A stretch of DNA of 64,000 bases, taken from positions 248,001 through 312,000 of the forward strand of contig CAWKNX010000003.1 in NCBI GenBank assembly GCA_963851085.1, in the 5' to 3' direction. The notes below the pieces were generated by a model. The model saw only the letters and a program-made list of their open reading frames with translations, searched no databases and had not been told where the DNA came from. This stretch comes from DATFVJ01 sp963851085 (GTDB lineage Bacteria; Actinomycetota; Actinomycetes; Streptosporangiales; Streptosporangiaceae). This document shows, piece by piece, positions 26,901-36,826 of the stretch. Within the stretch, counting starts at the first letter, position 1; each line of letters opens with the position of its first letter. Position numbers and translations under genes: made by a program.

Positions 26901-28297
26901 GTGTCGGCCCGGGCGGCGGCAGTGATCCGGTCCATCGCGGCGGCGTACATCATCGTGCAGGTCGGGCTCTGGCACTCGTTCTACGCGGCGCACACGTGGC
27001 GCCTGGCCGGGCCCGCCGTGGCCATCGGCTGGGCCGTCGCGCTCGTGGTCTGGCTTGCGGCGCGCCAACGGCCCGCGGCCTGGCTCGTCGCGGCCGACTC
27101 CGCTGTGCTCGTCACCCTCGCCCTGTCCGGCGCGTGGTGGGTACCGCCGGAAATGCGCGGTGACACGGCGAGCTGGCTCTACATCCTGCTCGCGGCTCAG
27201 TCGGTGTTCCCGTTGTGGTGTGCGCCGATCGGCGCTCGCGGTGCCGCTGGTGCTCGCGTCCTGCGCCGCCTACTGGGTGGGCGTCGTGCTTCTTTCTCCG
27301 GTCCTGGCGGCCAACAGCGCACCTGGCGCCTCGACGGTGCTGATCCTCGTGGTTGCCGCCGTGGCCTGGATCGGCTACCAGATGCTGGATGGCCGTGCCG
27401 TCGGGGCTGACACGGCCCTCGCGGAGGCGGACGCCGCCGAGCACGACCAGTACGTCGCCTTGTGCAGGAACACCGAGCGCCGTGAGCATGAACGCCTGCT
27501 GCATGACACCGTCCTCAACACGCTCACAGCCCTCGCCCGCCTGGGCCCAGGGCGGCACGGCGACCGCGGCGCCAAGGGCTGCACGCGAGAGCGATCTGAA
27601 CGAGGTCATCGGCCGCTGCAGGCACGACGTGGCACTGATGGAATATGTGCTCGGCGGGTCCACGGACGCGGATCAGGCGGCGCATGAGCGAGACCCGGAC
27701 GGCCGCATACTCGTCGCGGTCGAGGCCGTCGCCTTGAGATGCGCGCCCGCGGCCTTGACGTGCACGTTCGGTCGACGGCCACGGCCGGAGGCGAGGAAGA
27801 GGCCGCCGGGGCCGGGTCCGCACGGGCCGGTGCCGGTGCCGGTGCCAGTTGTCGCGGCGGTCGCGCGTGCCCTGCGTGAGGCACTCTCCAACGTGGCCCG
27901 CCATGCGGGCACCAGCGAAGCCTGGGTGGATATGTGCCGTACTGAAGCTGGCGCGGGCCCGCAGGAAACTGGCGGCCTTACGGTCACCGTCCGCGATCGC
28001 GGCGTCGGGTTCGACCCTGGCAGCGTCGGGCCCGACCGGCTCGGTATCGGGCGTTCGATCGTAGAGCGAATCGCCGATTGCGGTGGCACCGCGTCGGTGC
28101 GGTCCTCGCCAGGAAATGGGACCACCGTCACCTTGTGCGTGCCGGTCCGGGCGGAGGCCCTCAGCGCACAGCCCGCGACGGTCGCACGGCGGGCGCCGGT
28201 CACCATGGGCGCCGATCCCACCGCGCACGCCGGTCTCGCCGCGCGTCTGACCCGGCACGCCGGCGCGGGCCGGCTAATGCCGCGGGGCATGCGATGA
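26901..28297 (+). CDS. NarL-type sensor histidine kinase (two frameshifts)
   Basis: The order is membrane helices (IAAAYIIVQVGLWHSFYAAH, AVAIGWAVALVVWLAA, LVAADSAVLVTLALSG), a coiled stretch, then the HisKA_3 phosphoacceptor box ERREHERLLHDTVLNTLTAL, and an ATP-binding domain with ALREALSNVARHAGTSEAWV and VRDRGVGFDPG (N and G1 boxes). One-base shifts near 27235 and 27545 put the pieces in three frames. The start is uncertain; a GTG at 26901 just before the first helix is chosen. It would phosphorylate the LuxR-type regulator at 29449-30175. The signal is unknown. Confidence 0.75.
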
Positions 28298-28321
28298 ACC
28301 GCGACGTGATGGTGGCAGGGA

Positions 28322-29452
28322 GTGTACGAGTCCGAGTGGCCGCGCGTGGCCGGCGCGGTGGCGGTCATCTGGCAGCTGGCGTTGCTGCTCCAGGTACTCG
28401 CCTACCTCGGCGATTTCCGTCAGCCCGCCGTGCCGGTCGCGGTGTGGCTCGGCCTGCTCGCCGCCGCGGCGTGGCTGGTGCCACGCGCCCGCGGAGCGGG
28501 CTCACCGGGCCGAGTCCGCCCTCGCTGTCGGGGTCGCCGCTGCCGCGGTGCTGCTTGTCGGCCTGGAGCGCCGCGGGCACGGTGCCACCGGGTCGGTGGA
28601 CTGGTCGGTCGATCGGCACCGGCTGGTTGCTCGCGCTCGTCGCCGCTATGCCGCCCGGCATGGGAGTGGATCTGCGGTGCGCTGTGGTCTTCGCGATCCA
28701 CGCCGCCGTGGCTGTCCGCGTCCTCGGTGTGCAGACGCTCGGATTGGTCCGGCTGTCCGTGACTGCTTACACGCTGGTCGTGATATTCGCGGCATTCGCG
28801 GCCGTGCGGCCGATGTTCCGTGCCAGTGCCCGGATAACGGCCCGCCGCGCCGAGCTCGCGAGCCGGTCGGCCGCGGAACGCGCGGCGACCGCAGCGGTGC
28901 AGGAGGACCGCGGCCGGCGCCTGGCCGTGCTTGAAGCCGAGGTTCTCCCGCTGCTGCGCGCGATCGCCGATGGAAGCGGGGACCCGACCGCGGCAGCCGT
29001 TCGGGAGCAATGTGGTCACAGCGCTGCGATGCTGCGGCATGCGCTGGCTGACCGGGCAGGTGCCGGGGGGGAACTGCTGACCGAGTTCGAGCCAGTGCTT
29101 CGCGCGGCGGGCGGACGCGGCGTGCCGGTCGAGACGCAGGTGGTCGGCGACCCCGGGGTCACCGGGCCGCAGGTGATTCACGCGACGACCGCGGCGCTTG
29201 AGCGGATACTCCACGGGCTCCCGCCGCAGCCGGTGGTGCTCACTGTCCTCGCGACCGTCGACGAGGTCGAGCTCTACCTGACCTTCCGCATCTCCCACGA
29301 CCCGCTGAATCCCGCGCCGCGCCTCGTCGACCTGGATGCGGCGGCGCCGCCGGGGTCCGCGCTGGCAGGCCACGATCGACGTCGACGAGGCCGGCGCGGG
29401 CTGCCTGGAGGTCCGGTGGCCGAAGGTGGTTCACGCGATGGCGCAACCGTGA
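28322..29452 (+). CDS. Second sensor-like membrane protein lacking a phospho-His box (frameshifted)
   Basis: It begins with hydrophobic segments (VAGAVAVIWQLALLLQVLAYL, VAVWLGLLAAAAWLV, then in another frame SALAVGVAAAAVLLVGL, then LLALVAAMPPGM). A coiled region (ELASRSAAERAATAAVQEDR) and a weak GHKL-like fold (TTAALERILHGL to RWQATIDVDEAGAGCLEVRW) follow. Three one-base shifts near 28495, 28600 and 29355 divide it. No HDxxL phosphoacceptor and no clear N or G box is present, so it looks like a pseudokinase partner. The GTG at 28322 follows GGCAGGGA. Its stop overlaps the response-regulator start (GTGA). Confidence 0.65.
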
Positions 29453-30175
29453 CCACCCCTGACGTGCCGGGCGCCGTCATCAAGGTCGCGGCTGTGGACG
29501 ATCACCCCATCGTGCTTGGCGGCATCTCAGCTGGCTCGAGGCGGAGCAGGGCGATATCCGCGTCGTCGGCACCGCGACGACGGTCGATGGCTTGCTGGCA
29601 TCGGCCCTGGGCGGGACGCCGACGTCGTCCTCCTCGATCTCGACCTGGGCGATGGCACGGCTGCCGAGCGTAACGTCGGCGTGATCCTCGCCGCGGGTGC
29701 TGCCGTCCTGATCCTCGCTGCCTCCGACAAACCGCTGTCCGTTCGTGCCGCGATGCGCGCGGGCGCCCTCGGGTACGTCCTCAAGAGCGAGGAGAACCAC
29801 GCGGTGCGTGCCGCCATCCGGGCGGTCGCGGCGGGTGAAGCGTGGGTCTCGCCGAGCCTGGCGTACATCCTTGCCACCGATGACGCACCGGACCGCCCCA
29901 CCCTGAGCCCGCAGGAGACGCGTGCGCTCCGGCTCTACGCCACGGGTATGCCGCTCAAGTCCGTCGCCCGCCGCATGTCGATCGGGGAGGAAACGGTCAA
30001 GCAGTACCTGGGGCGGGTGCGGGAGAAGTACGCCCGCGCCGGGCGCACCGCTGCCACGAAGCTTGATCTGTACCACCGGGCGGTCGAGGACGGGCACCTT
30101 CCCCCTCCATCTGCCGAGACAGCGTCAGTCCAGGGGGACGACCCCCTGGAACCCCCGCATGAGGCCAGCTTCTGA
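29449..30175 (+). CDS. LuxR/NarL-type response regulator (two frameshifts in receiver)
   Basis: The receiver begins VIKVAAVDDHPIVLGGIS and continues in a second frame as SWLEAEQGDIRVVGTATTVD. It continues in a third frame as ADVVLLDLDLGDG, where the phosphorylated Asp lies, followed by AMRAGALGYVLKSEE with the conserved Lys. The C-terminal LuxR helix-turn-helix is intact (LSPQETRALRLYATGMPLKSVA, EETVKQYLGRVREKY). Shifts lie near 29525 and 29620. The last residues (ASVQGDDPLEPPHEASF) are encoded by a GC-rich palindrome resembling the spacer repeats. It forms an operon with the two sensor genes. Confidence 0.78.
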
Positions 30176-30544
30176 CCGCTTGTCGCCGAATCCCCACGAA
30201 GGTCCCGCCCTCGACCCGAGCGGGCGGCCGAGGACGGGGACCAACCCCCCAGAAGGTCCCCGCCCTCGGCGCCATCGGCTGTGTCACGGACGGGTACCTC
30301 CCCCCCTTCAGCTTTGGCGCATCCGGTCGTGACCGCTCCTGACCGGACCCCCTAGAAGGTCCCCACCCACGGCTCTGCCGATGTGCACGATGCTAGGTCC
30401 GATGTGCGCGGTACGCACGACCCCTAATCGGGGGTCATTCCCCGGCCGTTACCCGTGCCATGGATCGGCGTGGCCCGGGCCAGAACCGCCGGCCTGCGGC
30501 GGGTTCCGCCGAACCCTGCTCCCATCGGCCTCCAGGCCGGCCTC
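30176..30544. other. Intergenic region with repeated GAAGGTCCC motifs
   Basis: No gene was seen in about 370 bp between converging transcripts. Three diverged copies of a motif resembling GAAGGTCCCCGCCCTCGG occur near 30200, 30252 and 30354. A palindrome CCAGGGGG-ACG-ACCCCCTGG spans the end of the upstream gene (about 30130-30149). Confidence 0.45.
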
Positions 30545-32776
30545 CTACTTGACCAGCTCGCGTGCGGCCATCTCGATGAGCGTCTGCGACAGCAGCACGG
30601 TCGCAGCGGCGTCGCCGAGCGGGACGAAGCTGTCCTCGCTGGCCACCCGGGCGACCCGGCCCGCGAACCCCGCGTCGGCGAGTGCGGTAATGACCCCTTC
30701 TGACACTCCGCCGGTTAGCCGGGTCTCGTCCGCGACAAGCACCCGCCCGGTGGCCGCCGCCTCACGAAGGATGTCGGCGACCGGCAGCGGGGCGATCCAG
30801 CGCAGGTCCATCACGCGGCAGCCGATCCCGTCCGCCCGCAGCCGCGCGGCGGCGCGCAGGCTCATCCGCAGCCCGTTGCCGAACGTCACGATGGTCAGCT
30901 CGGTGCCCGCGCCGTACGTGCGCGCGCCGCCGAGCGGGACGTGCCAGTCGGGACCGGGGTAGGAGGCGAGCCAGCCGCCGTCGCCCTCGGCGTGCAGGTC
31001 CCGCGTGTGGTACAGCGCGATGGGCTCGAGGTAGACGCAGACGCTGCCGTCCGCCTCCGCCGCGGCCAGGCAGGTCCGCAGCATGGCGGCCGCGTCGTCT
31101 GGCCGTGCGGGTGAGGCGATGACCAGGCCAGGGATGTCACGCAGCGCACCGACCGCGTTGTCGTTGTGGAAATGCCCGCCGAACCCGTGCTGATAGGCGT
31201 ACGCGGCGATCCGCAGGACCATCGGGTTGCGGTACTGCCCGCTGGAGAAGAAGGACAGTGTGGCGGCCTCGCCCCGGAGCTGATCCACGGCGTTGTGCAG
31301 GTAGGCGAGGTACTGGATCTCCGGGACGGGCAGCAGGCCGGACAGCCCCGCGCCGAGCGCGAGCCCGATGATGGCCTGCTCGTCGAGCAGGGTGTCGAAT
31401 ACCCGTGCCGCGCCGAACCGCGCCTGGAGCCCGCGGGTGACGCCGTACACACCGCCCTTGCGCGCCACGTCCTCGCCGAACACCAGCATGCCCGGCCAGG
31501 CAGCCAGGCCGTCGGCAAGCGCCCGGTTGATCGACTGGGCCAGGGTCAGCGGGCCCTGGTTCTCCGGTATCCGCCCGCTGAACACTTCCCTGCGGGTGTC
31601 CGCGCCCGCGACACCGGCACGGGCGGCGACCACGTCGGGCCGCCGCGGCGCGAGCGGCGCCATCACCTCCGTAGCGGAAGAAAGCCGGCGCGCGCCCATC
31701 ACCTCGCGCGCCTGCGCCAGCACCTGCGCCCGCACCGCTTCATACCGCACGAGCACCTCGTCGGGTGTCAGCAGCCCGGCCCCGACGAGCAGCCGCGCGG
31801 TGCCCGCGAGCGGGTCGCGTGCGAGGTCGGCGGCGATCTCGCGCGGCGTGCGGTAGCCCTGTTCCACATCGGATCCGGCGTGCCCGTAGAGCCGCACAAC
31901 CGACAGATGCAGGAACGCGGGCGTCCGCCGGTCCCTGACCCACGTGGCCGCGGCGAGCGCCGTGTCGTAGACCTGTGCAAGATCACTGCCGTCGGCGTGG
32001 AAGTACTCGATGCCCGGCCTGGCCGCGCAGGCGGCGCGGACCCATCCGGGCGGCGTGCGCACGCTGATGCCGATCCCGTTGTCCTCGCACACGAACAGAA
32101 CCGGCAGCGGCAGCCGTTGATGAGCGCAGTAGGAGGCCGTGTTCAGCGCCCCCGCCGCGGTGGAGTGGTTCACGGACGCGTCACCGAAGCTGCACACCAC
32201 GACCGCGTCATCCGGCCACTGCCGCGGTACCCCGAGCTTTGCCGCGCGCCCGATCGCGAGGGCCAGGCCGACCGCCCGCGGCAGGTGGGAAGCGATCGTG
32301 GACGTCTGCGGGATGACCGCCAGCGCATGGTTGCCGAACACCTTGTGCCGCCCGCCGGCGATCGGCTCGTCCACGGCGGCCACCAGGCCGAGCAGCACAT
32401 CGCGCACGCCGTCGTGGGGAGGATCGGCCTGCCCCGCCCTGGCCAGGTAGAACGCGCCGGACCGGTAGTGCAGCAGCGCGGGATCGGTCGGCCGGAGCGC
32501 GGCGGCCAGCCCGGCGTTGCCCTCGTGCCCGGCCGAGGAGATCGTGTAGAAACATGCTCCCTCACTGCGCAGCCACCTCGCGGCGAGGTCGAGGTGGCGG
32601 CTCGCGAGCTGGGCCTCGAAGAGCTCAAGGCATCGCTTGCCGGTCAGTGCGCTGCCGGGCCGCAGCGGATCGCGGACCGGCCGCTCATCATCGTTACCGA
32701 ACGGCTGCCGCAGCGGCGTCTGGAGTTCCCACAGCGCCTCGGCGAAGTGTTTTTCCACCGGGTCGCGCTCGGTCAT
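30545..32776 (-). CDS. Fused alpha/beta thiamine-dependent 2-oxoacid dehydrogenase E1
   Basis: This 743-aa protein joins an E1-alpha-like half (about 50-400) to an E1-beta-like half (about 425-743). The alpha half shows ISSAGHEGNAGLAAALRP, and a TPP-binding segment GDASVNHSTAAGALN followed by VLFVCEDNG. Here the usual GDG is GDA. The beta half shows LVFGEDVARKGGVYGVTRGL, DTLLDEQAIIGLALGAGLSG and VLVADETRLTGGVSEGV. Such fusions oxidatively decarboxylate branched-chain or related 2-oxoacids with separate E2/E3 partners, none of which is in the window. It runs opposite to the adjacent cluster, so membership there is uncertain. Confidence 0.85.
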   Translation of the reverse strand: MTERDPVEKHFAEALWELQTPLRQPFGNDDERPVRDPLRPGSALTGKRCLELFEAQLASRHLDLAARWLRSEGACFYTISSAGHEGNAGLAAALRPTDPALLHYRSGAFYLARAGQADPPHDGVRDVLLGLVAAVDEPIAGGRHKVFGNHALAVIPQTSTIASHLPRAVGLALAIGRAAKLGVPRQWPDDAVVVCSFGDASVNHSTAAGALNTASYCAHQRLPLPVLFVCEDNGIGISVRTPPGWVRAACAARPGIEYFHADGSDLAQVYDTALAAATWVRDRRTPAFLHLSVVRLYGHAGSDVEQGYRTPREIAADLARDPLAGTARLLVGAGLLTPDEVLVRYEAVRAQVLAQAREVMGARRLSSATEVMAPLAPRRPDVVAARAGVAGADTRREVFSGRIPENQGPLTLAQSINRALADGLAAWPGMLVFGEDVARKGGVYGVTRGLQARFGAARVFDTLLDEQAIIGLALGAGLSGLLPVPEIQYLAYLHNAVDQLRGEAATLSFFSSGQYRNPMVLRIAAYAYQHGFGGHFHNDNAVGALRDIPGLVIASPARPDDAAAMLRTCLAAAEADGSVCVYLEPIALYHTRDLHAEGDGGWLASYPGPDWHVPLGGARTYGAGTELTIVTFGNGLRMSLRAAARLRADGIGCRVMDLRWIAPLPVADILREAAATGRVLVADETRLTGGVSEGVITALADAGFAGRVARVASEDSFVPLGDAAATVLLSQTLIEMAARELVK

Positions 32777-32913
32777 CTATGCCGTCCCTGGGGCCGGGTT
32801 GGCGATCGCGTCGCAGACGCGGATTCCTCCATTGTCCGCTGCGGCCAAAATCTGCGCCTCCGGTGAGTATGCGTTCCTTGAATCAGAGTCTGCAGCAGTC
32901 GTAGTGTCCGATC

Positions 32914-33964
32914 GTGCCCAATACAGCTAAGCAGCCCCCCTACCCGGGCGAGGATCAGCCGGTGCGGGACCCCGCGGGGAACGCCTACCCCGCGGAGGCG
33001 GCTGACCCGTACTGTCTGCGGGACGGGGAGGCGGCGCGATTATTGGGCGGTCACCCGTGGCGCCGTTTCGTGGTCGTGGGTGACAGCATCGCCGAAGGGC
33101 TCGGCGATGCGGCTCCGGGTTATCCAGATCAGCCCTGGTGCGACCGGATCGCCGCCGAGCTGAAGGCGCACCAGCCGGATCTGGCCTACCTCAACCTGGG
33201 CGCCAGGGACACCCCAGCGGCGCAGGTGCGGGCCGGGCAGTCTGACCGGGCCCTCGCCTTCGCACCGGATCTGGCGCTCGTCGCCTGCGGCGGTTATGAC
33301 CTGCTGCTGTCGCGCTACGACGCCGTCGCGGTCGCAGCCGAGCTGAGGGCGATCGTGTCCGCGTTCGTCGAGGGAAACTGCGATGTGATCACCGTGGGCT
33401 TGTTCGACGGGTCGTACGCGCCCGGCCTCCCGGAGTGGGCCAGGCGGCCACTTCGTGAGCGGCTGCAGGACCTGTCACGGCGTACGGAGGCGATCTCCGC
33501 CGACCTCGGCACCGTGTATGTCGGCCTCACCGGGCATCCGGCGACCCGCGATGCCGACATCTACAGCGCGGACCCACGGCACGGCACCATGCGCGGTCAC
33601 GCGATCGCAGCGGCGGAAACCATCAGGCGCCTCGGTGCGCATCTGACGGGCGGTCCGGTAGCGGGTTCCGGGGGGTCGTCCTCCCGGGCCTGGCACAGGC
33701 GGTCCGGTGGGGGGTTCCGGGGGGTCGTCCCCCCGGGCCCGCACAGCCCCGGGCGCGAGCGGTGCGAGTGGTCTGGTGGGGGGTTCCGGGGGGTCGTCCT
33801 CCCGGGCCCGCGCAGCCCCGGGCGCGAGCGGTGCGAGTGGTCTGGTGGGGGGTTCCGGGGGGTCGTCCTCCCGGGCCGGCGCAGGCGGTCCGGTGGGGGG
33901 TTCCGGGGGGTTGTCCCCCCGGGCCGGCACAGCCCCGGGCGCGAGCGGGGCCGGCGCCACATGA
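32914..33964 (+). CDS. SGNH/GDSL hydrolase with repeat-encoded tail (frameshift near 33690)
   Basis: Residues 1-235 form a GDSL-like hydrolase: FVVVGDSIAEGLGD (nucleophile Ser), LAYLNLGARD, and LVACGGYDLLLSRYD. The terminal DxxH is replaced by a DIYSADPRHGTMRGH-like segment. The rest of the gene is a GC-rich repeat array giving a Gly/Ser/Ala/Pro tail. As read, the frame runs straight into the methyltransferase gene, but this follows one extra base in the first repeat unit (spacing 49 instead of 48). Restoring it gives GGSGGSSSRARAAPGASGAS repeats ending at TGA 33964, overlapping the next ATG by 4 bp. So two genes, not a fusion, are likely. Confidence 0.78.
33664..33955. repeat. In-gene GC-rich repeat array (48/69-bp units)
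   Basis: GGTTCCGGGGGGTCGTC recurs at 33664, 33713, 33782, 33851 and, with one change, at 33899. Spacings are 49, 69, 69 and 48 bp. Each unit contains the inverted arms CCGGGGGG and CCCCCCGG or CTCCCGG around a TCGT loop. The last three spacings are multiples of three, so the array is compatible with translation. The core resembles the hairpin in the 76-bp array (3411-3689). Confidence 0.85.
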
Positions 33965-35675
33965 GGACAGGCCGCGATGGCGGGCCTGCCACCGGCCGGT
34001 CGACAGGGACCGGCCCCGGGCTGGCCGACCGCGCGCGGCTGATGCAGATCATGTCAAGCCCGTGGGTCGCGCAATCCTGCTACGCCATCACCAAGATCGG
34101 GATCCCCGATCTGCTGGCGGACGGGCCGCGGGCCGCCGCCGACCTGGCGGCGGATTCCGGCGCGCATCCGCACGCGCTCCGCAGGCTGCTGCGGGCACTC
34201 GCGTCGGCTGGGCTCTTCGACGAGCCTGTGCCAGGCGTCTTCGGGCTCACGCCACTCGCGCAGCTCCTCACCTCGGGTGCGGCGAGATCCATCCGGTCCT
34301 CCGCGATCATGTTCGGCGAGGAGGTCTTCCGTTCGTTCGCCGAGATCGAGTACACCCTCCGGACCGGCAATCCGGCTTTCGAGAAGGTCTACGGCCAGCC
34401 TTTCTACGACTACCTGGCCGGGCACCCTGCGGCGGCCGAGACATTCACGGCGGCCATGGGACGAGCCCCAGTGCCACAGGCGCTCGCTGCCTGCGACCTG
34501 ACCGGCGTGCGCCTGCTGGTCGACATCGGCGGCGGGAACGGCGGTTTGCTCGCCAGGGTTCTTCGCGCGCACCCGGATGCGCGGGGAGTCCTCCTTGACC
34601 TGCCGGAAGCGGTGCGCCAGGCACGGGACAGCCTAACCGCGGCCGGTGTCGCCGATCGCGTCGATTTCGTCGAGGGCAGCTTCTTCGATGGCGTGCCGGC
34701 CGGAGCGGACGTGTACGTCCTCGCTCGTGTCCTGCATAACTGGGATGACGCCAACGCCGTGGCACTGCTGCGCCGGGTGCGTGAGGCCATGGCCCCCGAT
34801 TCGCGTCTGCTGGTGCTCGAGCACCTACTTGGACCGGCCCCTGAAGCCGCGGCGGCACCGGATGCTGGACCGGCCGATGCGCGGGCTGACGGGCAGGAGC
34901 ACGGCCGCGCTGGGCCGCTCGCCACCGACGCCGCCGACGACGCCGGCGGGGTTGGCATGCCCAGCCGTGGAGTCGGCGGCAGCGGCGCGGGCGACGAAAG
35001 TCACGGCTTCATCGCCAATTCTGGGGGCTTTCTCGACGATGCTGGTGATGCCGGTGGTGGCGCTGGTGATCTGAATACTGGTGATGCTGATGCCGATGCT
35101 GGTGATTTGGGTACTGGTGATGCCGGTGCCGAGACTGGGGCCAGCGCCGTTGGCGTCACTGATGGTTCCGGTGTTGCCTCGTCCGGTGCTGCCGGTTCGC
35201 TTGCTGCCGGTTCGCTTGCTGACGGTGCCAGCGGGGATGGCGGTGTGGATGTGGATGGCGGTGCCGGCGGGGCCAATGAGGATCTTGGTGCCAGTGGGGA
35301 GCCGGTGGTGAGGATGGCGGTGCCAGCGGGGATGGCAGTGCCGGCGGCAGTACCAGTGCCGGCGGCGGTACCAGTGCCGGTGGCGGCCCTGCCGCGGATG
35401 TCTCCGCGGCCGCTTCCCGCACGGGTCACGGCGCCGCCCAGGGGCAGGTCATGGACCTGCTCCTGCTGCTCATGGTCCCGGGCTGCGATCGCAGCGAAGC
35501 TGAGTACCGTGGGCTGCTCGCCGCCGCTGGGCTCGACGCGGTATCGGTGCGCCCGCCACCGCTGCGCGCGCCTGGTGCCGAAAGCGTGCTCGAGGCGATA
35601 CCTGCTCGGGCCCGGCTGCGACCGGCCCGGCCCCGACCGGCCCGGCCCCGACCGGGCCCGCCCCCACGCGACTAG
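33961..35675 (+). CDS. SAM-dependent O-methyltransferase with large low-complexity insert
   Basis: An acetylserotonin/hydroxyneurosporene-type class I O-methyltransferase. An N-terminal dimerisation and winged-helix domain (LMQIMSSPWVAQSCYAITKI, LRRLLRALASAGLF) is followed by the Rossmann SAM site LLVDIGGGNGGLLARVLRAH, VDFVEGSFFDGVPAGADVY and LARVLHNWDD. After LLVLEHLLG about 200 residues of Gly/Ala/Asp/Ser-rich sequence intervene, with one base shift near 35303. The family C-terminus then resumes: GQVMDLLLLLMVPGCDR, EAEYRGLLAAAGLDAVSV. The tail is an Arg/Pro repeat. In this cluster it may methylate a phenol such as one derived from 4-hydroxymandelate; that is inference. Confidence 0.8.
34835..35440 (+). 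repeat. Low-complexity insert inside the methyltransferase
   Basis: About 600 bp of imperfect short repeats (GGTGATGC, GGTGCCAG, GCCGGCGGC types) encode Gly, Ala, Asp, Ser, Thr and Val-rich sequence. It separates two motifs that lie some 10-20 residues apart in typical relatives. Base usage is more T-rich than the flanks. Confidence 0.75.
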
Positions 35676-35863
35676 ATCGGCGCCCGGTGCCTTTGTGCGA
35701 GTAGCAGCAGTGGGCCATTGCTGCTACCGGGGCGAGGCAATGGGCCTCCCGCCAGCAGGGTTGCCTCCATGGGCCATTGCTGAGCCCCGTCCCCGCACGC
35801 CTGCCAGACACGCGATCAAGATCAAGAAAGCCGCGTCCCCCACCGCGCAGACCAGGAGAAATC

Positions 35864-36823
35864 ATGCCGCTCGATCCGCAGGTGCAAGCTATCCGTGATC
35901 GCCTGGAGCGCGACAGCGTGCCCAACCTCTGCACGCTCTCGATCGCGGACGCGCGCGAGGCGGATGTCGCGGCGGCGCGGGCGTCCGCGGGAACCGCCGA
36001 GCCGGTGCACGAGGTTTCCGACCGGACCGTTCCCGGGCCCGCCTGCGGCCTTCCGATCCGCATCTACCGGCCGCGGGGCGATGAGCCCTTACCCGCCCTT
36101 GTGTACTTCTTCGGCGGCGGGTGGAGCCTGGGTACCGTCGACACCTGCGACGGTGTGTGCAGATGCCTGGCCAACGCGACCGGATGCGTGACGGTCGCGG
36201 CAAGCTACCGGCTCGCGCCCGAGCACAAATTCCCCGCCGCGGTGCAGGACTGTCACGCGGTTACCGCGTGGGTCGCGTCGCACGCAGCGGAGATCGGTGT
36301 GGACCCCGCGCGGATCGCGGTAGGCGGCGACAGTTCGGGCGGCAACCTCGCCGCCGCCGTTGCGCTGCTCGCGCGCGAGCGCGGCGGACCGCGGATCGTC
36401 CACCAGTTACTCGTGTACCCGAACACCGATTATCTCGCTGATACCGCGTCGATGCGGGAAGGGACTGACCCGCATCTGTTCAACGCGACCGCGGTCGAGT
36501 GGTATTGGGGGATGTATCTCGCCTCGCCGGAGGACGGCGCGAATCCACTCGCCTCGCCGCTGCGCGCGGGAGATCTCTCTGGCCTGCCGCCCGCGACCGT
36601 GATCACCGCGGAGTATGACCCGCTGCGCGATGAGGGGGAGCACTACGCCGCACGCCTGAAGAGTGCGGGCGTCCCGGTCGAGCTAACCCGCTTCGACGGC
36701 ATGATGCATGGTTTTTTCACCATGACCGGCGTGCTCGACGGCGCCAAGATTGCCGTGGCCCACGCCGCGAGCCGCCTCCGCGAGGCGTTCGCGCCCGCGG
36801 GTGCGCAGCAAGATGGCAGGTGA
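35864..36823 (+). CDS. Alpha/beta hydrolase, hormone-sensitive-lipase family
   Basis: A 319-aa esterase. It has the oxyanion-hole loop FFGGGWSLG (HGGG-type, with Phe for His), the nucleophile elbow VGGDSSGGNLAAAV, the catalytic Asp in ITAEYDPLRDEG and the His in DGMMHGFF. The ATG at 35864 follows AGGAG. A longer open frame upstream is low-complexity. The 4-bp space to the aminotransferase gene suggests co-transcription. It may release or trim an ester intermediate of the cluster product, but no substrate can be read from the sequence. Confidence 0.87.
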   Translation: MPLDPQVQAIRDRLERDSVPNLCTLSIADAREADVAAARASAGTAEPVHEVSDRTVPGPACGLPIRIYRPRGDEPLPALVYFFGGGWSLGTVDTCDGVCRCLANATGCVTVAASYRLAPEHKFPAAVQDCHAVTAWVASHAAEIGVDPARIAVGGDSSGGNLAAAVALLARERGGPRIVHQLLVYPNTDYLADTASMREGTDPHLFNATAVEWYWGMYLASPEDGANPLASPLRAGDLSGLPPATVITAEYDPLRDEGEHYAARLKSAGVPVELTRFDGMMHGFFTMTGVLDGAKIAVAHAASRLREAFAPAGAQQDGR

Positions 36824-36826
36824 CCG

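Noticed and set aside
31166..32866. Plus-strand open frame of 566 codons
   Set aside because: Shadow of the fused E1 gene on the minus strand; no family resemblance.
32914..35898. Single 994-residue hydrolase-methyltransferase fusion protein
   Set aside because: Repeat spacing shows one extra base. The corrected frame ends at 33964 with an ATGA overlap, and the C-terminal part beyond 35303 is in the wrong frame for the methyltransferase end.
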